Assembly: GCF_001270745.1 (NCBI RefSeq)
Contig: NZ_LFXL01000010.1
Span: 372,001-436,000 of the forward strand
DNA length: 64,000 nt
Source: Jiangella muralis
Lineage (GTDB): Bacteria; Actinomycetota; Actinomycetes; Jiangellales; Jiangellaceae
Reading direction: 5' to 3'
How positions within the stretch are numbered: position 1 is the first letter of the stretch; each line of letters starts with the position of its first letter. The translations under genes and the position numbers were made by a program. Below are positions 1 to 8,341 of the stretch, in pieces. The notes below the pieces were generated by a model that was given only the letters and a program-made list of their open reading frames with translations, was not told the origin of the DNA and did no database searches.

Positions 1-991
1 TCTGCCGGTACTGCGACCGGAGCCCGGGCGCGGCTGCCGCGACGGCGAGGGCCGGGACGAGGATCAGCTGCGGGCCGAACGTGCTCAGGCTCCAGGAGTC
101 GCGCATCGTCTGCTCAGCGCCGAGCTGCCACACGCCGACGAACAGCGCCACGAGACCCACCAGCAGCAGCACGTCGCGCCAGGCGCCGTCGCCGCGGAGC
201 ACGCCCAGCAGCGGCAGCGCGGCCAGCGCCAGGAAGAACAGCATCGAGACGATGACGGCCGCGACGACCTCCCAGTCGGCGCCCTCGGCGGCGTCGGTGA
301 GGAAGGTGATGATGCTCACCAGCGTCAGCAGCGCGAACAGCCCGCCGATGCCGAGCGTGATCCAGCGCCACACCGCGCCGTCGCCGGTCGGCGACTGCTC
401 GGCCTCGCGGCCCTGCGCGGCCAGCAGCGCGCCGGCCAGGCCGAACGTCATGCCGACGCCCACGCCGTCGCCGTTGTTCTCGCCGACGTAGCCGAGCACC
501 AGTGTGATCAGCACGACCACGACGTACGGCGCGTTGGCGGCCAGCCGGGCCAACCGCAGTTCGGCCGTCCCCCACGACGTCGGCAGCACGCCGCCGCGCT
601 TGAGGTAGGGCAGCGACAGGGAGAGCACCGACAGCAGCGTCACCAGGACGACGTAGACCTTGCCGGTCACGGTGTCGGTGAGGTCCCACGGCATGCCGAA
701 CGAGACGAGCAGGAGCACGAGCGCGACGATGTCGCGGGCGTAGTCCAACACGGGGATGTCCGCGAACGGGTTGCGCGCGGCGCCACCGGCGGGCACGCCT
801 CCGGACGCGGGCGTGCCACCGGGCGCGGGCATGCCACCGGGCGCGGCGGCACCGCCGGGCGCAGAAGCGCCCGGACCGGCCTGTGCCGGAGCGGCCGCCT
901 GGGCCGCCGCGGACGCCGTCATAGGCGCGCCGCAGTTGCCGCAGTACGCCGAACCCGTGGCCGGCGCCCCGCAGTTGCTGCAGAAGTTCAT
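1..991 (-). CDS. Zinc-ribbon multi-pass membrane protein (3' end off window)
   Basis: The protein opens with a zinc ribbon (MNFCSNCGA, then CGNCG), so four cysteines in two CxxC pairs could bind zinc. A linker of about 50 residues rich in Ala, Pro and Gly repeats (PGG.PAPGG) follows. After that come at least six hydrophobic stretches with the look of membrane helices, running to the window edge. The reading frame is open to position 1, so the C-terminus is missing. The start is the first ATG, which gives the zinc ribbon intact. In many actinobacteria era follows the cdd-like gene; here this protein takes that place. Function is unknown. Zinc-ribbon membrane proteins of this build are common and uncharacterised in actinobacteria. 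The call of an integral membrane protein is secure, any role is not. Confidence 0.8.
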   Translation of the reverse strand, partial: MNFCSNCGAPATGSAYCGNCGAPMTASAAAQAAAPAQAGPGASAPGGAAAPGGMPAPGGTPASGGVPAGGAARNPFADIPVLDYARDIVALVLLLVSFGMPWDLTDTVTGKVYVVLVTLLSVLSLSLPYLKRGGVLPTSWGTAELRLARLAANAPYVVVVLITLVLGYVGENNGDGVGVGMTFGLAGALLAAQGREAEQSPTGDGAVWRWITLGIGGLFALLTLVSIITFLTDAAEGADWEVVAAVIVSMLFFLALAALPLLGVLRGDGAWRDVLLLVGLVALFVGVWQLGAEQTMRDSWSLSTFGPQLILVPALAVAAAAPGLRSQYRQ

Positions 992-1066
992 TCGTATCTC
1001 CGTCGTTTTCGGTCGGTCGCCTCGGAGGTCGAACGGCCGCACGTTAGCGCACTCGGATGCTGATGG

Positions 1067-1408
1067 CTACGAACGCAGCGCCGTGATGGGCGTGCCGTTG
1101 GGACCCGCGACGTACACCGGTATACCCGGTCCGCCGAGATCCGACACCACCGCGGTGTCGACGACGCCGGCGTCGTCACTGGTGACGACCGCCGCGGCCT
1201 CGAGCCCGGTGGCGCCGCTGGACACCGCCGACGCGACCGCCAGCTGCAGCGCGGTGAGGCGCAGCGACGGCAGCGCGACGTCGGCGGCGGCGTAGGTGCG
1301 GCCGTCGGCGTCGCGGACGGCGGCGCCGGCGGGCGCCCCGGTGCGGGCCCGGGCGGACCGGGCCAGGATCAGGATCTTCTGGTCCTCGGGGTCGAGTGCG
1401 TCGCTCAC
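1067..1408 (-). CDS. Cytidine deaminase-like protein lacking zinc ligands
   Basis: A 113-residue protein of the size and fold pattern of small cytidine deaminases, last gene of the phoH-ybeY-corC operon. Its GTG start overlaps the corC-family stop (GTGA). In active cytidine deaminases a (C/H)AE motif and a PCxxC motif hold the zinc. Here the segment that should carry the first motif reads LTALQLAVASAVSSGA, and no Cys occurs anywhere in the protein, so it is unlikely to deaminate cytidine. The same gene position in mycobacteria and streptomycetes holds a similar cytidine-deaminase-like gene just before era, so the degenerate copy is probably conserved and has another role. Family assignment rests on synteny and overall pattern and is moderately sure. 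Confidence 0.7.
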   Translation of the reverse strand: MSDALDPEDQKILILARSARARTGAPAGAAVRDADGRTYAAADVALPSLRLTALQLAVASAVSSGATGLEAAAVVTSDDAGVVDTAVVSDLGGPGIPVYVAGPNGTPITALRS

Positions 1409-2769
1409 GCATGCTCCTCGTGCGGCTCGTTGTCGGTGACCTGAACGAGCCGGCTCACCCGGACGGTTCCGATGCGGTTGCGGCGGCCGGACGGGTCCTC
1501 AGCGACGAGGCGCAGCCCGGCGACGACGACCTCGGCCCCGGCGATCGGGACCCGGCCCAGCTGCTTGGCCATGAGACCGCCGACGGTGTCGACGTCGTCG
1601 TCGGACAGCTCCAGCCCGAACAGCTCGCCGAGGTCGTCGATGTGCAGCCGGGAGCTGACCCGGACCACGCCGTCGTCGAGGGTCTCGACGCCGTCCTCGT
1701 CGGCGTCGTACTCGTCGGTGATCTCGCCGACGATCTCCTCGAGGATGTCCTCGATGGTGACCAGCCCGGCGGTGCCGCCGTACTCGTCGACCACGACGGC
1801 GACGTGGGTGCGCTGCGCCTGCATCTCGCGCAGGAGGTCGTCGGCCGGCTTGGAGTCGGGCACGAAGAACGCCGGCCGGAGCACCGATTCGACCCGCTCG
1901 ACGGACTCGGCGTCGCGGTTGTCGTAGAGGCGGCGGGCGACGTCCTTGAGGTAGGTGATGCCGACGATGTCGTCGAGCCCGCCCGGGCCGACCGCCGGGA
2001 TGCGGCTGAACCCGCTGCGCAGCGCCAGCGACTGGAACTGCCGCAGCGTCTTGTGCGCCTCGATGAACACGACGTCGGTGCGCGGCACCATGACCTCGCG
2101 GACCACGGTGTCGCCCAGCTCGAACACCGAGTGGATCATCTGCCGTTCGCCGGACTCGATGATGCGGCCGGCCTCGGCGAGGTCGACCAGCTCGCGCAGC
2201 TCGGCCTCCGTCGCGAACGGACCCTCGCGGAAGCCCTTGCCGGGGGTGAGCGCGTTGCCCAGCAGGATGAGCAGCCGCGGAATCGGGCCGAGCACCCGGG
2301 TGACGCCGAGCAGCAGGCCGGCGAAGGCCAGCGCGATGCCCTCGGCGTGCTGCCGGCCCAGCGTGCGGGGCGCGACGCCGATGACGACGAACGACACCAC
2401 GACCATGCTGCCGGCGGCGACCAGCAGCGTCTGCCACCACGGGGTGAAGAACTCCTCGCACACGACCGCGACGATGACGACCGCGGCGACCTCGCAGGCC
2501 ATGCGCAGCAGCAGCGCGGTGTTCAGGGCGGGGACGGGGTCGGAGGCAACCCGCACCAGCGCGTCGGAGCCGCGGCGGCCCGCGCGGTGCAGCTCCTCGG
2601 CGCGGGTGCGCGAGAGGCTGGTCAGCGCCGCCTCGGACATCGCGAACAGCATCGCGACGACCACCAGCACCGCCGCCGAGACCAGCAGCCAGACGGTGGA
2701 CGCACCACCCGCGGTGGTGGCGGAGTCACCGGCGGCCAGGACGGCGGCGGGTAGCGGTGAGGCGTACAT
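1405..2769 (-). CDS. HlyC/CorC family CBS-domain transporter-like protein
   Basis: A 454-residue membrane protein of the HlyC/CorC (CNNM-like) family. The N-terminal half has three to four hydrophobic helices of the DUF21 type, with the family signature [16 protein letters not shown] near residue 45. A central CBS pair follows ([12 protein letters not shown]... and [29 protein letters not shown]), then a small C-terminal CorC_HlyC domain ([16 protein letters not shown]... to the end). Relatives take part in magnesium or cobalt export and in membrane damage tolerance; the substrate here is unknown. The ATG start shares bases with the ybeY stop, and the stop overlaps the next start, so translation is coupled along the operon. 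Confidence 0.9.
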   Translation of the reverse strand: MYASPLPAAVLAAGDSATTAGGASTVWLLVSAAVLVVVAMLFAMSEAALTSLSRTRAEELHRAGRRGSDALVRVASDPVPALNTALLLRMACEVAAVVIVAVVCEEFFTPWWQTLLVAAGSMVVVSFVVIGVAPRTLGRQHAEGIALAFAGLLLGVTRVLGPIPRLLILLGNALTPGKGFREGPFATEAELRELVDLAEAGRIIESGERQMIHSVFELGDTVVREVMVPRTDVVFIEAHKTLRQFQSLALRSGFSRIPAVGPGGLDDIVGITYLKDVARRLYDNRDAESVERVESVLRPAFFVPDSKPADDLLREMQAQRTHVAVVVDEYGGTAGLVTIEDILEEIVGEITDEYDADEDGVETLDDGVVRVSSRLHIDDLGELFGLELSDDDVDTVGGLMAKQLGRVPIAGAEVVVAGLRLVAEDPSGRRNRIGTVRVSRLVQVTDNEPHEEHA

Positions 2770-3233
2770 CAGCGGCCGCCTCCTCGGGCGGTCCGCCAGT
2801 CGATCAGCAGCTGCTTCTGCAGCGCGAACATCTCTTTCTCCTCTTCCGGCTCGGCGTGATCGTAGCCGAGCAGGTGCAGGATGCCGTGCGCCGTCAGCAG
2901 CTCGAGCTCGTCCGCGGTGCTGTGCCCGGCGGCCTTGGCCTGCGTGGCGGCGACGTCGGGGCAGAGCACGACGTCGCCCAGCAGGCCGGGCTCGGGCTCG
3001 GCGTCGTCGGGCGTGGGCCGCAGCTCGTCCATCGGGAAGGACAGCACGTCGGTGGGGCCGGGCTCATCCATCCACTGCACGTGCAGCTGTTCCATGGTGT
3101 CGGTGTCGACCAGCAGGACGGCCAGCTCGGCGAGCGGGTGGATGCGCTGGTGGTCGAGGACGAACCGGGCGAGGTCGGACAGCGTCTTCTCGTCGACCTC
3201 GGCCCCGGACTCGTTGTTGACCTCGATGGTCAC
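2769..3233 (-). CDS. ybeY: Endoribonuclease YbeY (rRNA maturation)
   Basis: A 154-residue zinc-dependent endoribonuclease needed for 16S rRNA 3'-end processing and ribosome quality control. The signature [11 protein letters not shown] is present with the three zinc-binding histidines at residues 116, 120 and 126. The conserved DVLSFPMD segment lies near residues 62-69. Length is normal for the family. The GTG start overlaps the phoH stop (GTGA), and the stop overlaps the next gene, as in the conserved phoH-ybeY-corC operon of actinobacteria. Identification is secure. Confidence 0.96.
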   Translation of the reverse strand: MTIEVNNESGAEVDEKTLSDLARFVLDHQRIHPLAELAVLLVDTDTMEQLHVQWMDEPGPTDVLSFPMDELRPTPDDAEPEPGLLGDVVLCPDVAATQAKAAGHSTADELELLTAHGILHLLGYDHAEPEEEKEMFALQKQLLIDWRTARGGGR

Positions 3234-4264
3234 GGGCGCCGGCCGGGAACGCGCGACCGCCCGTTGCCCTGTGCCGCCTCCTGCGCGGCGTCGAACCGGG
3301 TGTACGCCTCGACGATCTCGCCCACGAGCCGGTGCCGGACGACGTCGCGGCTGCTCAGGCGGCAGAAGTGGACGTCGTTGATGCCGTCGAGGATGCCCTC
3401 GACGACGCGCAGCCCGCTGGTGGTGCCGGCCGGGAGGTCGACCTGGGTGACGTCGCCGGTGATGACCATCTTCGACCCGAAGCCGAGCCGGGTGAGGAAC
3501 ATCTTCATCTGCTCGGCGGAGGTGTTCTGCGCCTCGTCGAGGATGACGAACGCGTCGTTGAGCGTGCGCCCGCGCATGTACGCCAGCGGCGCGACCTCGA
3601 TGGTGCCCTCGGTCATCAGCCGCGGGATCGAGGTGGGGTCCATCATGTCGTGCAGCGCGTCGTACAGCGGCCGCAGGTACGGGTCGATCTTCTCCGACAG
3701 CGTGCCGGGCAGGAAGCCCAGCCGCTCGCCCGCCTCGATGGCCGGGCGGGTGAGCAGGATGCGGCTGACCTGCTTGGCCTGCAGCGCCTGCACGGCTTTC
3801 GCGACCGCGAGGTAGGTCTTGCCGGTGCCGGCCGGGCCGATGCCGAAGATGACGGTGTGCTTGTCGATGGCGTCGACGTAGCGCTTCTGGTTCAGCGTCT
3901 TCGGCCGGATGGTGCGCCCGCGGCTCGACAGGATGTTGGCCGTGAGCACCTCGGCCGGCCGCTCGCCGGTGCGCGAGCGCAGCATGGCCACGGTGCGCTC
4001 GACGGCCTCGGGCGTCATGCCCTGCCCGGTGCGCAGCACGGCCACCATCTCGTCGATGACGCCCTCGGCCTCAGCGATGTCGCTCGGCCGGCCGGTCATC
4101 GTGATCTGGTTGCCGCGCACGTGGATGTCGACGCCGGCGAAGGACGACTCGACGACCTTGATGAGCTCGTCGGCCGACCCGAGCAGGCTCACCATGGAGA
4201 TGCTCGTCGGCACGACGATGGTGTGCTGGGCGGCCTGCGGTTCGGCCTGTTCTGTCTTCGTCAT
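3230..4264 (-). CDS. PhoH family ATPase (PhoH-like)
   Basis: A 344-residue cytosolic P-loop ATPase of the PhoH family, associated with RNA metabolism and partnered with YbeY. Residues 1-110 form a KH-like N-terminal region. The Walker A motif GPAGTGKT lies near residues 143-150, Walker B with DEAQN follows, and the conserved [19 protein letters not shown] segment is intact. I chose the ATG at 4264 because a GAGG sits about nine bases upstream; a GTG eight codons earlier (4288) is the alternative. First gene of the phoH-ybeY-corC-cdd-like operon, with a four-base overlap to ybeY. Confidence 0.93.
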   Translation of the reverse strand: MTKTEQAEPQAAQHTIVVPTSISMVSLLGSADELIKVVESSFAGVDIHVRGNQITMTGRPSDIAEAEGVIDEMVAVLRTGQGMTPEAVERTVAMLRSRTGERPAEVLTANILSSRGRTIRPKTLNQKRYVDAIDKHTVIFGIGPAGTGKTYLAVAKAVQALQAKQVSRILLTRPAIEAGERLGFLPGTLSEKIDPYLRPLYDALHDMMDPTSIPRLMTEGTIEVAPLAYMRGRTLNDAFVILDEAQNTSAEQMKMFLTRLGFGSKMVITGDVTQVDLPAGTTSGLRVVEGILDGINDVHFCRLSSRDVVRHRLVGEIVEAYTRFDAAQEAAQGNGRSRVPGRRP

Positions 4265-4378
4265 GGGCGGCCTCGCGGGGCCTCTCACGCCTGCTTCCCG
4301 TCTCGATGGCGCTGTTCAGTGGATGTGTTGAATGCTACCTGCGAGCGCTGACAAGTCATTCCGATTTTGTCGGCCGGC

Positions 4379-4726
4379 TCAGCCAGGCGGCCAGGTCATC
4401 GCGCGTCCGCCGAGCACGTGCCCGTGCACGTGGAACACCGACTGACCGGCCTGCTCCCCCGTGTTGAACACCAGCCGGTACGCCTCGATTCCCTCGCCCG
4501 CCGCGACGTCGGCGGCCGTCCGGACCAGTTCGGCCAGGGTGTCCGGCGCGGCGGCGGCGAGCGACGCGACGTTCGGGTGGTGCTCGCGCGGCACCACCAG
4601 CACGTGCGTGGGCGCCTGCGGCGCGAGGTCGCGGAACGCGAGCGTGCGCTCGGTCTCGCGGACGACGTCGGCCGGGATCTCGCCGCCGGCGATCTTGCAG
4701 AACAGGCAGTCGGCGTCTCGGGTCAC
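4379..4726 (-). CDS. HIT family nucleotide-binding protein
   Basis: A 115-residue histidine-triad protein of the HINT branch; relatives hydrolyse nucleoside phosphoramidates and AMP conjugates. The triad reads HVHGHVLGG with His at residues 99, 101 and 103, and the catalytic one is expected to be His101. An N-terminal CLFCKIAGGEIPA segment, typical of HINT proteins with CxxC zinc binding, is present. The GTG start is preceded by GGAGG at good spacing, which decides the start over a much longer open frame extending upstream. The gene sits 90 bases downstream of the phoH operon promoter region and is divergent from the LCP gene. Confidence 0.93.
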   Translation of the reverse strand: MTRDADCLFCKIAGGEIPADVVRETERTLAFRDLAPQAPTHVLVVPREHHPNVASLAAAAPDTLAELVRTAADVAAGEGIEAYRLVFNTGEQAGQSVFHVHGHVLGGRAMTWPPG

Positions 4727-4891
4727 TCGTGCCTCCGGTGCTTCGGGTAGGTGGATGGTAGGCCACCGACGGGACCCGCGGGCGGCCGGTGCAACCAGGC
4801 GCCCGCCTCGCGCGTCATCACAGCGAGAGGCCACCGCCGGGCGGGGTGTCCTCACCTGACCCATCGCCGCCCGCCCGTACCCTCTGGAGCC

Positions 4892-5962
4892 ATGTCGAAC
4901 TCGCCCGGCGACCCGCAGCCCGACCCGTCCCTCGACGCCGAACCGGCCGAGCCGGCCGAGCCGCCGCGCAAGCGCCGCCGCAACCGCAAGGTCCTGGTGA
5001 TCGTGCTGGTGACGCTGCTGGCGTTGCTGCTCGCGGTGGCCGGCGGCGCGTTCTACTTCGTGAACCGCCTGTCGTCGAACATCGAGCGCATCCCCGACGC
5101 GTTCGACATCCCGGAGACCGCGCGGCCGGCCGAACTGCCCGGCGACAGCATCACCTTCCTGCTGGGCGGGCTCGACGGCGAGGACAAGGTCGACGTGTAC
5201 GAGCCCGGCGCCGCGCGCACCGACACCATCATGCTGGCGCACTTCCCGGAGGGCCGCGACCGCGGCTACCTGGTCTCGATCCCACGCGACACCTACATCG
5301 AGATCCCCGGCCAGGGCGAGAACAAGATCAACGCCGCCTACTCGTTGGGCGGGCCGGCGCTGTTCGTGCAGACCATCGAGGAGCTCACCGGCATCCGCGT
5401 CGACCACCTCGCGCTGATCGACTGGAACGGCTTCCAGGCGCTCACCGACGAGCTGGGCGGCGTCACCATGACGTTCGACGAGGAGACCCCGCTGGCCGAC
5501 GGCGACGACCCGATCCCGGCCGGCACCCACACGCTGACCGGCGAGCAGGCGCTGCAGTACGTCCGCGACCGCAAGGACCTCCCCGGCGGCGACTTCGACC
5601 GCGTCAAGCGGCAGCAGAACTTCCTCCGCGCGCTGATGAACGAGCTGATCTCGTCCGGCACGCTGACCGACCCCGGCAAGGTCAACGGCGTCGCCGGCGC
5701 CATCGGCCAGGCCGCACGGGTCGACGAGGAGCTCAGCGCGTTCGGCATGGTCGACCTCGCGCTGTCCATGCGCGACCTGCGCGCGGACGACATGACGTTC
5801 CTGACGGTGCCCACCGACGGCACCGGCATGGCCGGGGCGCAGAGCATCGTCGTCTACGACCAGGAACGGGCCGGCCAACTGTGGACTGCGCTCGCCGAGG
5901 ACGACATGGACGCGTTCCTCGCCGCCAACCCCGATCTCGTCACCGGCGACGACGTCCGCTGA
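4892..5962 (+). CDS. LytR-CpsA-Psr (LCP) family cell-wall ligase
   Basis: A 356-residue type II membrane protein. A charged cytoplasmic tail with a PRKRRRNRK stretch precedes one membrane helix (about residues 30-53); the rest is outside the cell. The LCP domain is intact: RTDTIMLAHF, SIPRDTYIEIPG, KINAAYSLGG, DWNGFQALTDELGGV, and LTGEQALQYVRDRK ending in DFDRVKRQQNFL. The Arg and Asp residues of these motifs bind the pyrophosphate of the lipid carrier. LCP enzymes move teichoic acids or arabinogalactan-type glycopolymers from lipid carrier to peptidoglycan. ATG chosen because of GGAG just upstream; an AT-containing TACCCT element eight bases before the ATG could also serve as a leaderless -10. 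Monocistronic. Confidence 0.93.
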   Translation: MSNSPGDPQPDPSLDAEPAEPAEPPRKRRRNRKVLVIVLVTLLALLLAVAGGAFYFVNRLSSNIERIPDAFDIPETARPAELPGDSITFLLGGLDGEDKVDVYEPGAARTDTIMLAHFPEGRDRGYLVSIPRDTYIEIPGQGENKINAAYSLGGPALFVQTIEELTGIRVDHLALIDWNGFQALTDELGGVTMTFDEETPLADGDDPIPAGTHTLTGEQALQYVRDRKDLPGGDFDRVKRQQNFLRALMNELISSGTLTDPGKVNGVAGAIGQAARVDEELSAFGMVDLALSMRDLRADDMTFLTVPTDGTGMAGAQSIVVYDQERAGQLWTALAEDDMDAFLAANPDLVTGDDVR

Positions 5963-6055
5963 CCCCCGTTCGGCTGAAGATCGACGGCCCGATCCCCTAC
6001 GGTGGGGCGCGCATTCGGTAAACCGGCGCCGCCGGCAACGCGTCAGTAGGGGTAT

Positions 6056-6568
6056 GTGGTGCAAGACAGGACCGGGTCCGAGGCGGACGACGCCATCACG
6101 GACCTGTACGCGGCGCACTATGTCCGCCTCGTCCGGCTCGCCACGTTGCTGCTGGGCAACGAGGCGGTGGCCGAGGAGGTCGTGCAGGACGCGTTCGTGG
6201 CCCTGCACTCCCGCTGGCGCCGGCTCCGCGAGCCGGCCGCCGCGGTCGCGTACCTGCGCACGTCCGTCGTGCACGGCAGCCGCTCGGTCCAGCGCCGCCG
6301 CGGCGTGGCGGCCCGTCACCCGGACGAGCCGCCCGGCCACGCGCCCAGCGCCGAACAGGTCGCCGTCGGTGGCGCCGCCGCCGACGCCGTCGTCGAGGCG
6401 CTACGCGGACTGCCGCACCGGCAGCGCGAGGCGCTCGTCCTGCGCTACTACGGCGGTCTCTCCGAAGCGGAGATCGCGAGCGCGATGAAGATCAGCAACG
6501 GCGCCGTCAAGAGTCACGCCTCTCGCGGGCTGGCCGGGCTGCGCGAGGCGATGGCGGACTGGTCGTGA
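6056..6568 (+). CDS. SigE-family (ECF-like) RNA polymerase sigma factor
   Basis: A 170-residue sigma-70 family factor of the small actinobacterial SigE group. Region 2 is visible in LYAAHYVRLVRLATLLLG...AEEVVQDAF, and region 4 as a helix-turn-helix in LPHRQREALVLRYYGGLSEAEIASAMKISNGAVKSH near the C-terminus. There is no region 3. GTG at 6056 is used; a second GTG follows directly. The next gene begins ten bases after the stop and encodes a membrane-anchored GerMN protein with a short cytoplasmic head, the layout of a sigma factor with a membrane partner. I infer that the partner holds the sigma factor until an envelope signal arrives. Confidence 0.9.
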   Translation: MVQDRTGSEADDAITDLYAAHYVRLVRLATLLLGNEAVAEEVVQDAFVALHSRWRRLREPAAAVAYLRTSVVHGSRSVQRRRGVAARHPDEPPGHAPSAEQVAVGGAAADAVVEALRGLPHRQREALVLRYYGGLSEAEIASAMKISNGAVKSHASRGLAGLREAMADWS

Positions 6569-6578
6569 GGAGGCAGCC

Positions 6579-7604
6579 GTGAGCACGCCGGAGAACTGGA
6601 CACCGCAGGAGCGGCAGCTCCACGACGCCCTGCACCGCTCCGCCGAGCGGGTACAGCCGGGCCCCGACGGCCTGGCGCGGATCAGGAGGAGGACGGCGGT
6701 GGTTCCGATGTGGCGACGACCGGTGGTACTCGGGCTCGCGGGGGCGACGGCCCTGGCCGCGGCCGTGATCGTGGGCGGCGTGATCGCCCTGAACGACGGC
6801 GACGACGACGCTCCCGTCGCCTCCCAGACCTCCACGTCGCCGGCGCCCTCGCCGAGCGACACGACGGCACAGACCGCCCCGCCGACGACGCCGCCGGCCG
6901 AGACCACGCCGCCGGCGCAGTCGCTGACGGTTCCGGTCTACTACGTGGCCGACTCCGGCGACGGGCTCCGGCTGGTCCGCGAGTTCCACGCCATCGAGAC
7001 CTCCCTGACGCCCATCGCCGCCGCGGTGAACGAGATGCTGACGGCGCCGCCGGCGGACCCCGACTACAGGAGCCTGTGGGCGCCCGGCGTCGAGGTGACG
7101 GCGGCTGATCTCGCCGACGGCGCCATCGTGGTCGACCTGAGTGCGCCGCCGACGGCCGGCGAGGACCCCGATCTCGCCGCCCAGCAGCTGGTCTACACGG
7201 CGACGGCGGCGGCCGCGAGCGCCGGCCAGGACGGCTCGTTGCCGGTCCGCATCACGGTCGGCGGGCAGGACCCCAGCGAGCCGATCGGCCGGACCGACCC
7301 GCTGGAGGTCCGGCAGCTGGTGCAGCTCAACGACCCCGCCGAGGGCGCGACGCTGCCCAGCCCCGTCACGGTGACCGGCGAGGCCGCGGTTTACGAGGCG
7401 AACGTGCTGTGGGAGCTGCGCCGCGACGGCGAGGTGGTCGACTCCGGGAACACGACCGCCGAGGAGTGCTGCACGTTCTCGCCGTTCAGCCTCGAGCTCG
7501 ACCTGGAGCCGGGCGCCTACCAGATCGTCGTCAGCGAGAGCGACGAGTCCGGCGGTGAGGGGCGCCCGCCGATGAGCGACTCGCGCACGTTCACCGTCGA
7601 GTAG
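6579..7604 (+). CDS. GerMN / Gmad2 domain membrane protein, putative sigma-factor partner
   Basis: A 341-residue protein anchored by one membrane helix near residues 48-68 (PVVLGLAGATALAAAVIVGGVIAL), after a cytoplasmic head of about 45 residues. A Thr/Pro-rich linker follows. Outside the cell lies a GerMN-type domain (YYVADSGDGLRLVREFH...IETSLTPIAAAVNEMLTAP) and then an Ig-like Gmad2 domain (VRQLVQLNDPAEGATLPSPVTVTGEA to the end). GTG start with GAGGAGG eight bases upstream. Co-transcribed with the sigma gene. The N-terminal head lacks a zinc-binding anti-sigma motif, so an anti-sigma role is an inference from position only. Ends three bases before the convergent rsmE stop. Confidence 0.85.
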   Translation: MSTPENWTPQERQLHDALHRSAERVQPGPDGLARIRRRTAVVPMWRRPVVLGLAGATALAAAVIVGGVIALNDGDDDAPVASQTSTSPAPSPSDTTAQTAPPTTPPAETTPPAQSLTVPVYYVADSGDGLRLVREFHAIETSLTPIAAAVNEMLTAPPADPDYRSLWAPGVEVTAADLADGAIVVDLSAPPTAGEDPDLAAQQLVYTATAAAASAGQDGSLPVRITVGGQDPSEPIGRTDPLEVRQLVQLNDPAEGATLPSPVTVTGEAAVYEANVLWELRRDGEVVDSGNTTAEECCTFSPFSLELDLEPGAYQIVVSESDESGGEGRPPMSDSRTFTVE

Positions 7605-7607
7605 GCG

Positions 7608-8333
7608 TCAGGCCCAGCGGGCGGTCTTCGCGAGGACGATCCCGGCGGCGACGGTGCCTGCGGTGGACGTGCGCAGGACGGTCGGGCCGAGCCGGGCGAC
7701 GACGGCGCCGGCGGCGGCCAGCTGGTCCAGCTCGTCCGGCGCCACCCCGCCCTCCGGGCCCACGACCAGCAGGATGTCGCCGTCGTCCGGGAGGTCGACG
7801 GCGGCGAGCGGCGCGGTGGCCTCCTCGTGCAGGACGACGGTTCGCGCCGCTGCCGCGGCCCGGGCCGCCAGCACGGCCGTCGGGACCGGGTCGGCGACGG
7901 ACGGCAGCCAGGCGCGGCGGGACTGCTTGGCCGCCTCGCGCGCCGTCGACCGCCAGCGCCGCAGCGCCTTGTCGCCGCGCTCCCCCGTCCAGCGGACCAT
8001 GCAGCGCTGCGCCGCCCACGGCACGATCTCGTCGACGCCGACCTCGGTCATCGTCTCGACGGCGGTCTCGCCGCGGTCGCCCTTGGGGATCGCCTGCGCG
8101 ACGACCACCCGCGGCCTCGGCTCCGGCACGTCGACGCGCTGCTGGACCTCGCAGGTCAGGCCCTGTTTGGTCGCCCCGACGACGACGCAGCGGGCCAGCT
8201 GCCCGGCGCCGTCGGTCAGCTCGACGACCTCGCCGGGCGCGATGCGGCGCACCACGGCGGCGTGCCGGCCCTCGTCGCCGTCGAGGATGACGACGTCCGA
8301 CCCGCGCAGCGCCGCGGCGTCGGCCAGGAACAC
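7608..8333 (-). CDS. rsmE: 16S rRNA m3U1498 methyltransferase RsmE
   Basis: A 241-residue SPOUT-class methyltransferase that N3-methylates U1498 of 16S rRNA using S-adenosylmethionine. An N-terminal PUA-like domain holds GDEGRHAAVVRRIAPGEVVELTDG. The C-terminal SPOUT knot shows LLVVGPEGGVAPDEL and LGPTVLRTSTAGTVAAGIVLA, the SAM-binding signatures. KGDRGETAVETMTEVGVDEIVPW is the conserved start of the catalytic half. GTG is the only reasonable start; it lies nine bases past the dnaJ stop, so rsmE is the last gene of the hrcA-dnaJ-rsmE operon and probably heat-inducible with it. Confidence 0.95.
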   Translation of the reverse strand: MFLADAAALRGSDVVILDGDEGRHAAVVRRIAPGEVVELTDGAGQLARCVVVGATKQGLTCEVQQRVDVPEPRPRVVVAQAIPKGDRGETAVETMTEVGVDEIVPWAAQRCMVRWTGERGDKALRRWRSTAREAAKQSRRAWLPSVADPVPTAVLAARAAAAARTVVLHEEATAPLAAVDLPDDGDILLVVGPEGGVAPDELDQLAAAGAVVARLGPTVLRTSTAGTVAAGIVLAKTARWA

Positions 8334-8341
8334 CGGTGCGG

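Noticed and set aside
1396-2754. Long open frame opposite the CorC-family gene
   Set aside because: Its codons mirror the real gene's third-position bias, and the product has no domain; it is a shadow frame.
4726-6340. Open frame extending the HIT protein upstream by about 540 codons
   Set aside because: It runs antisense to the LCP gene; GGAGG before the GTG at 4726 and normal HIT length define the true start.
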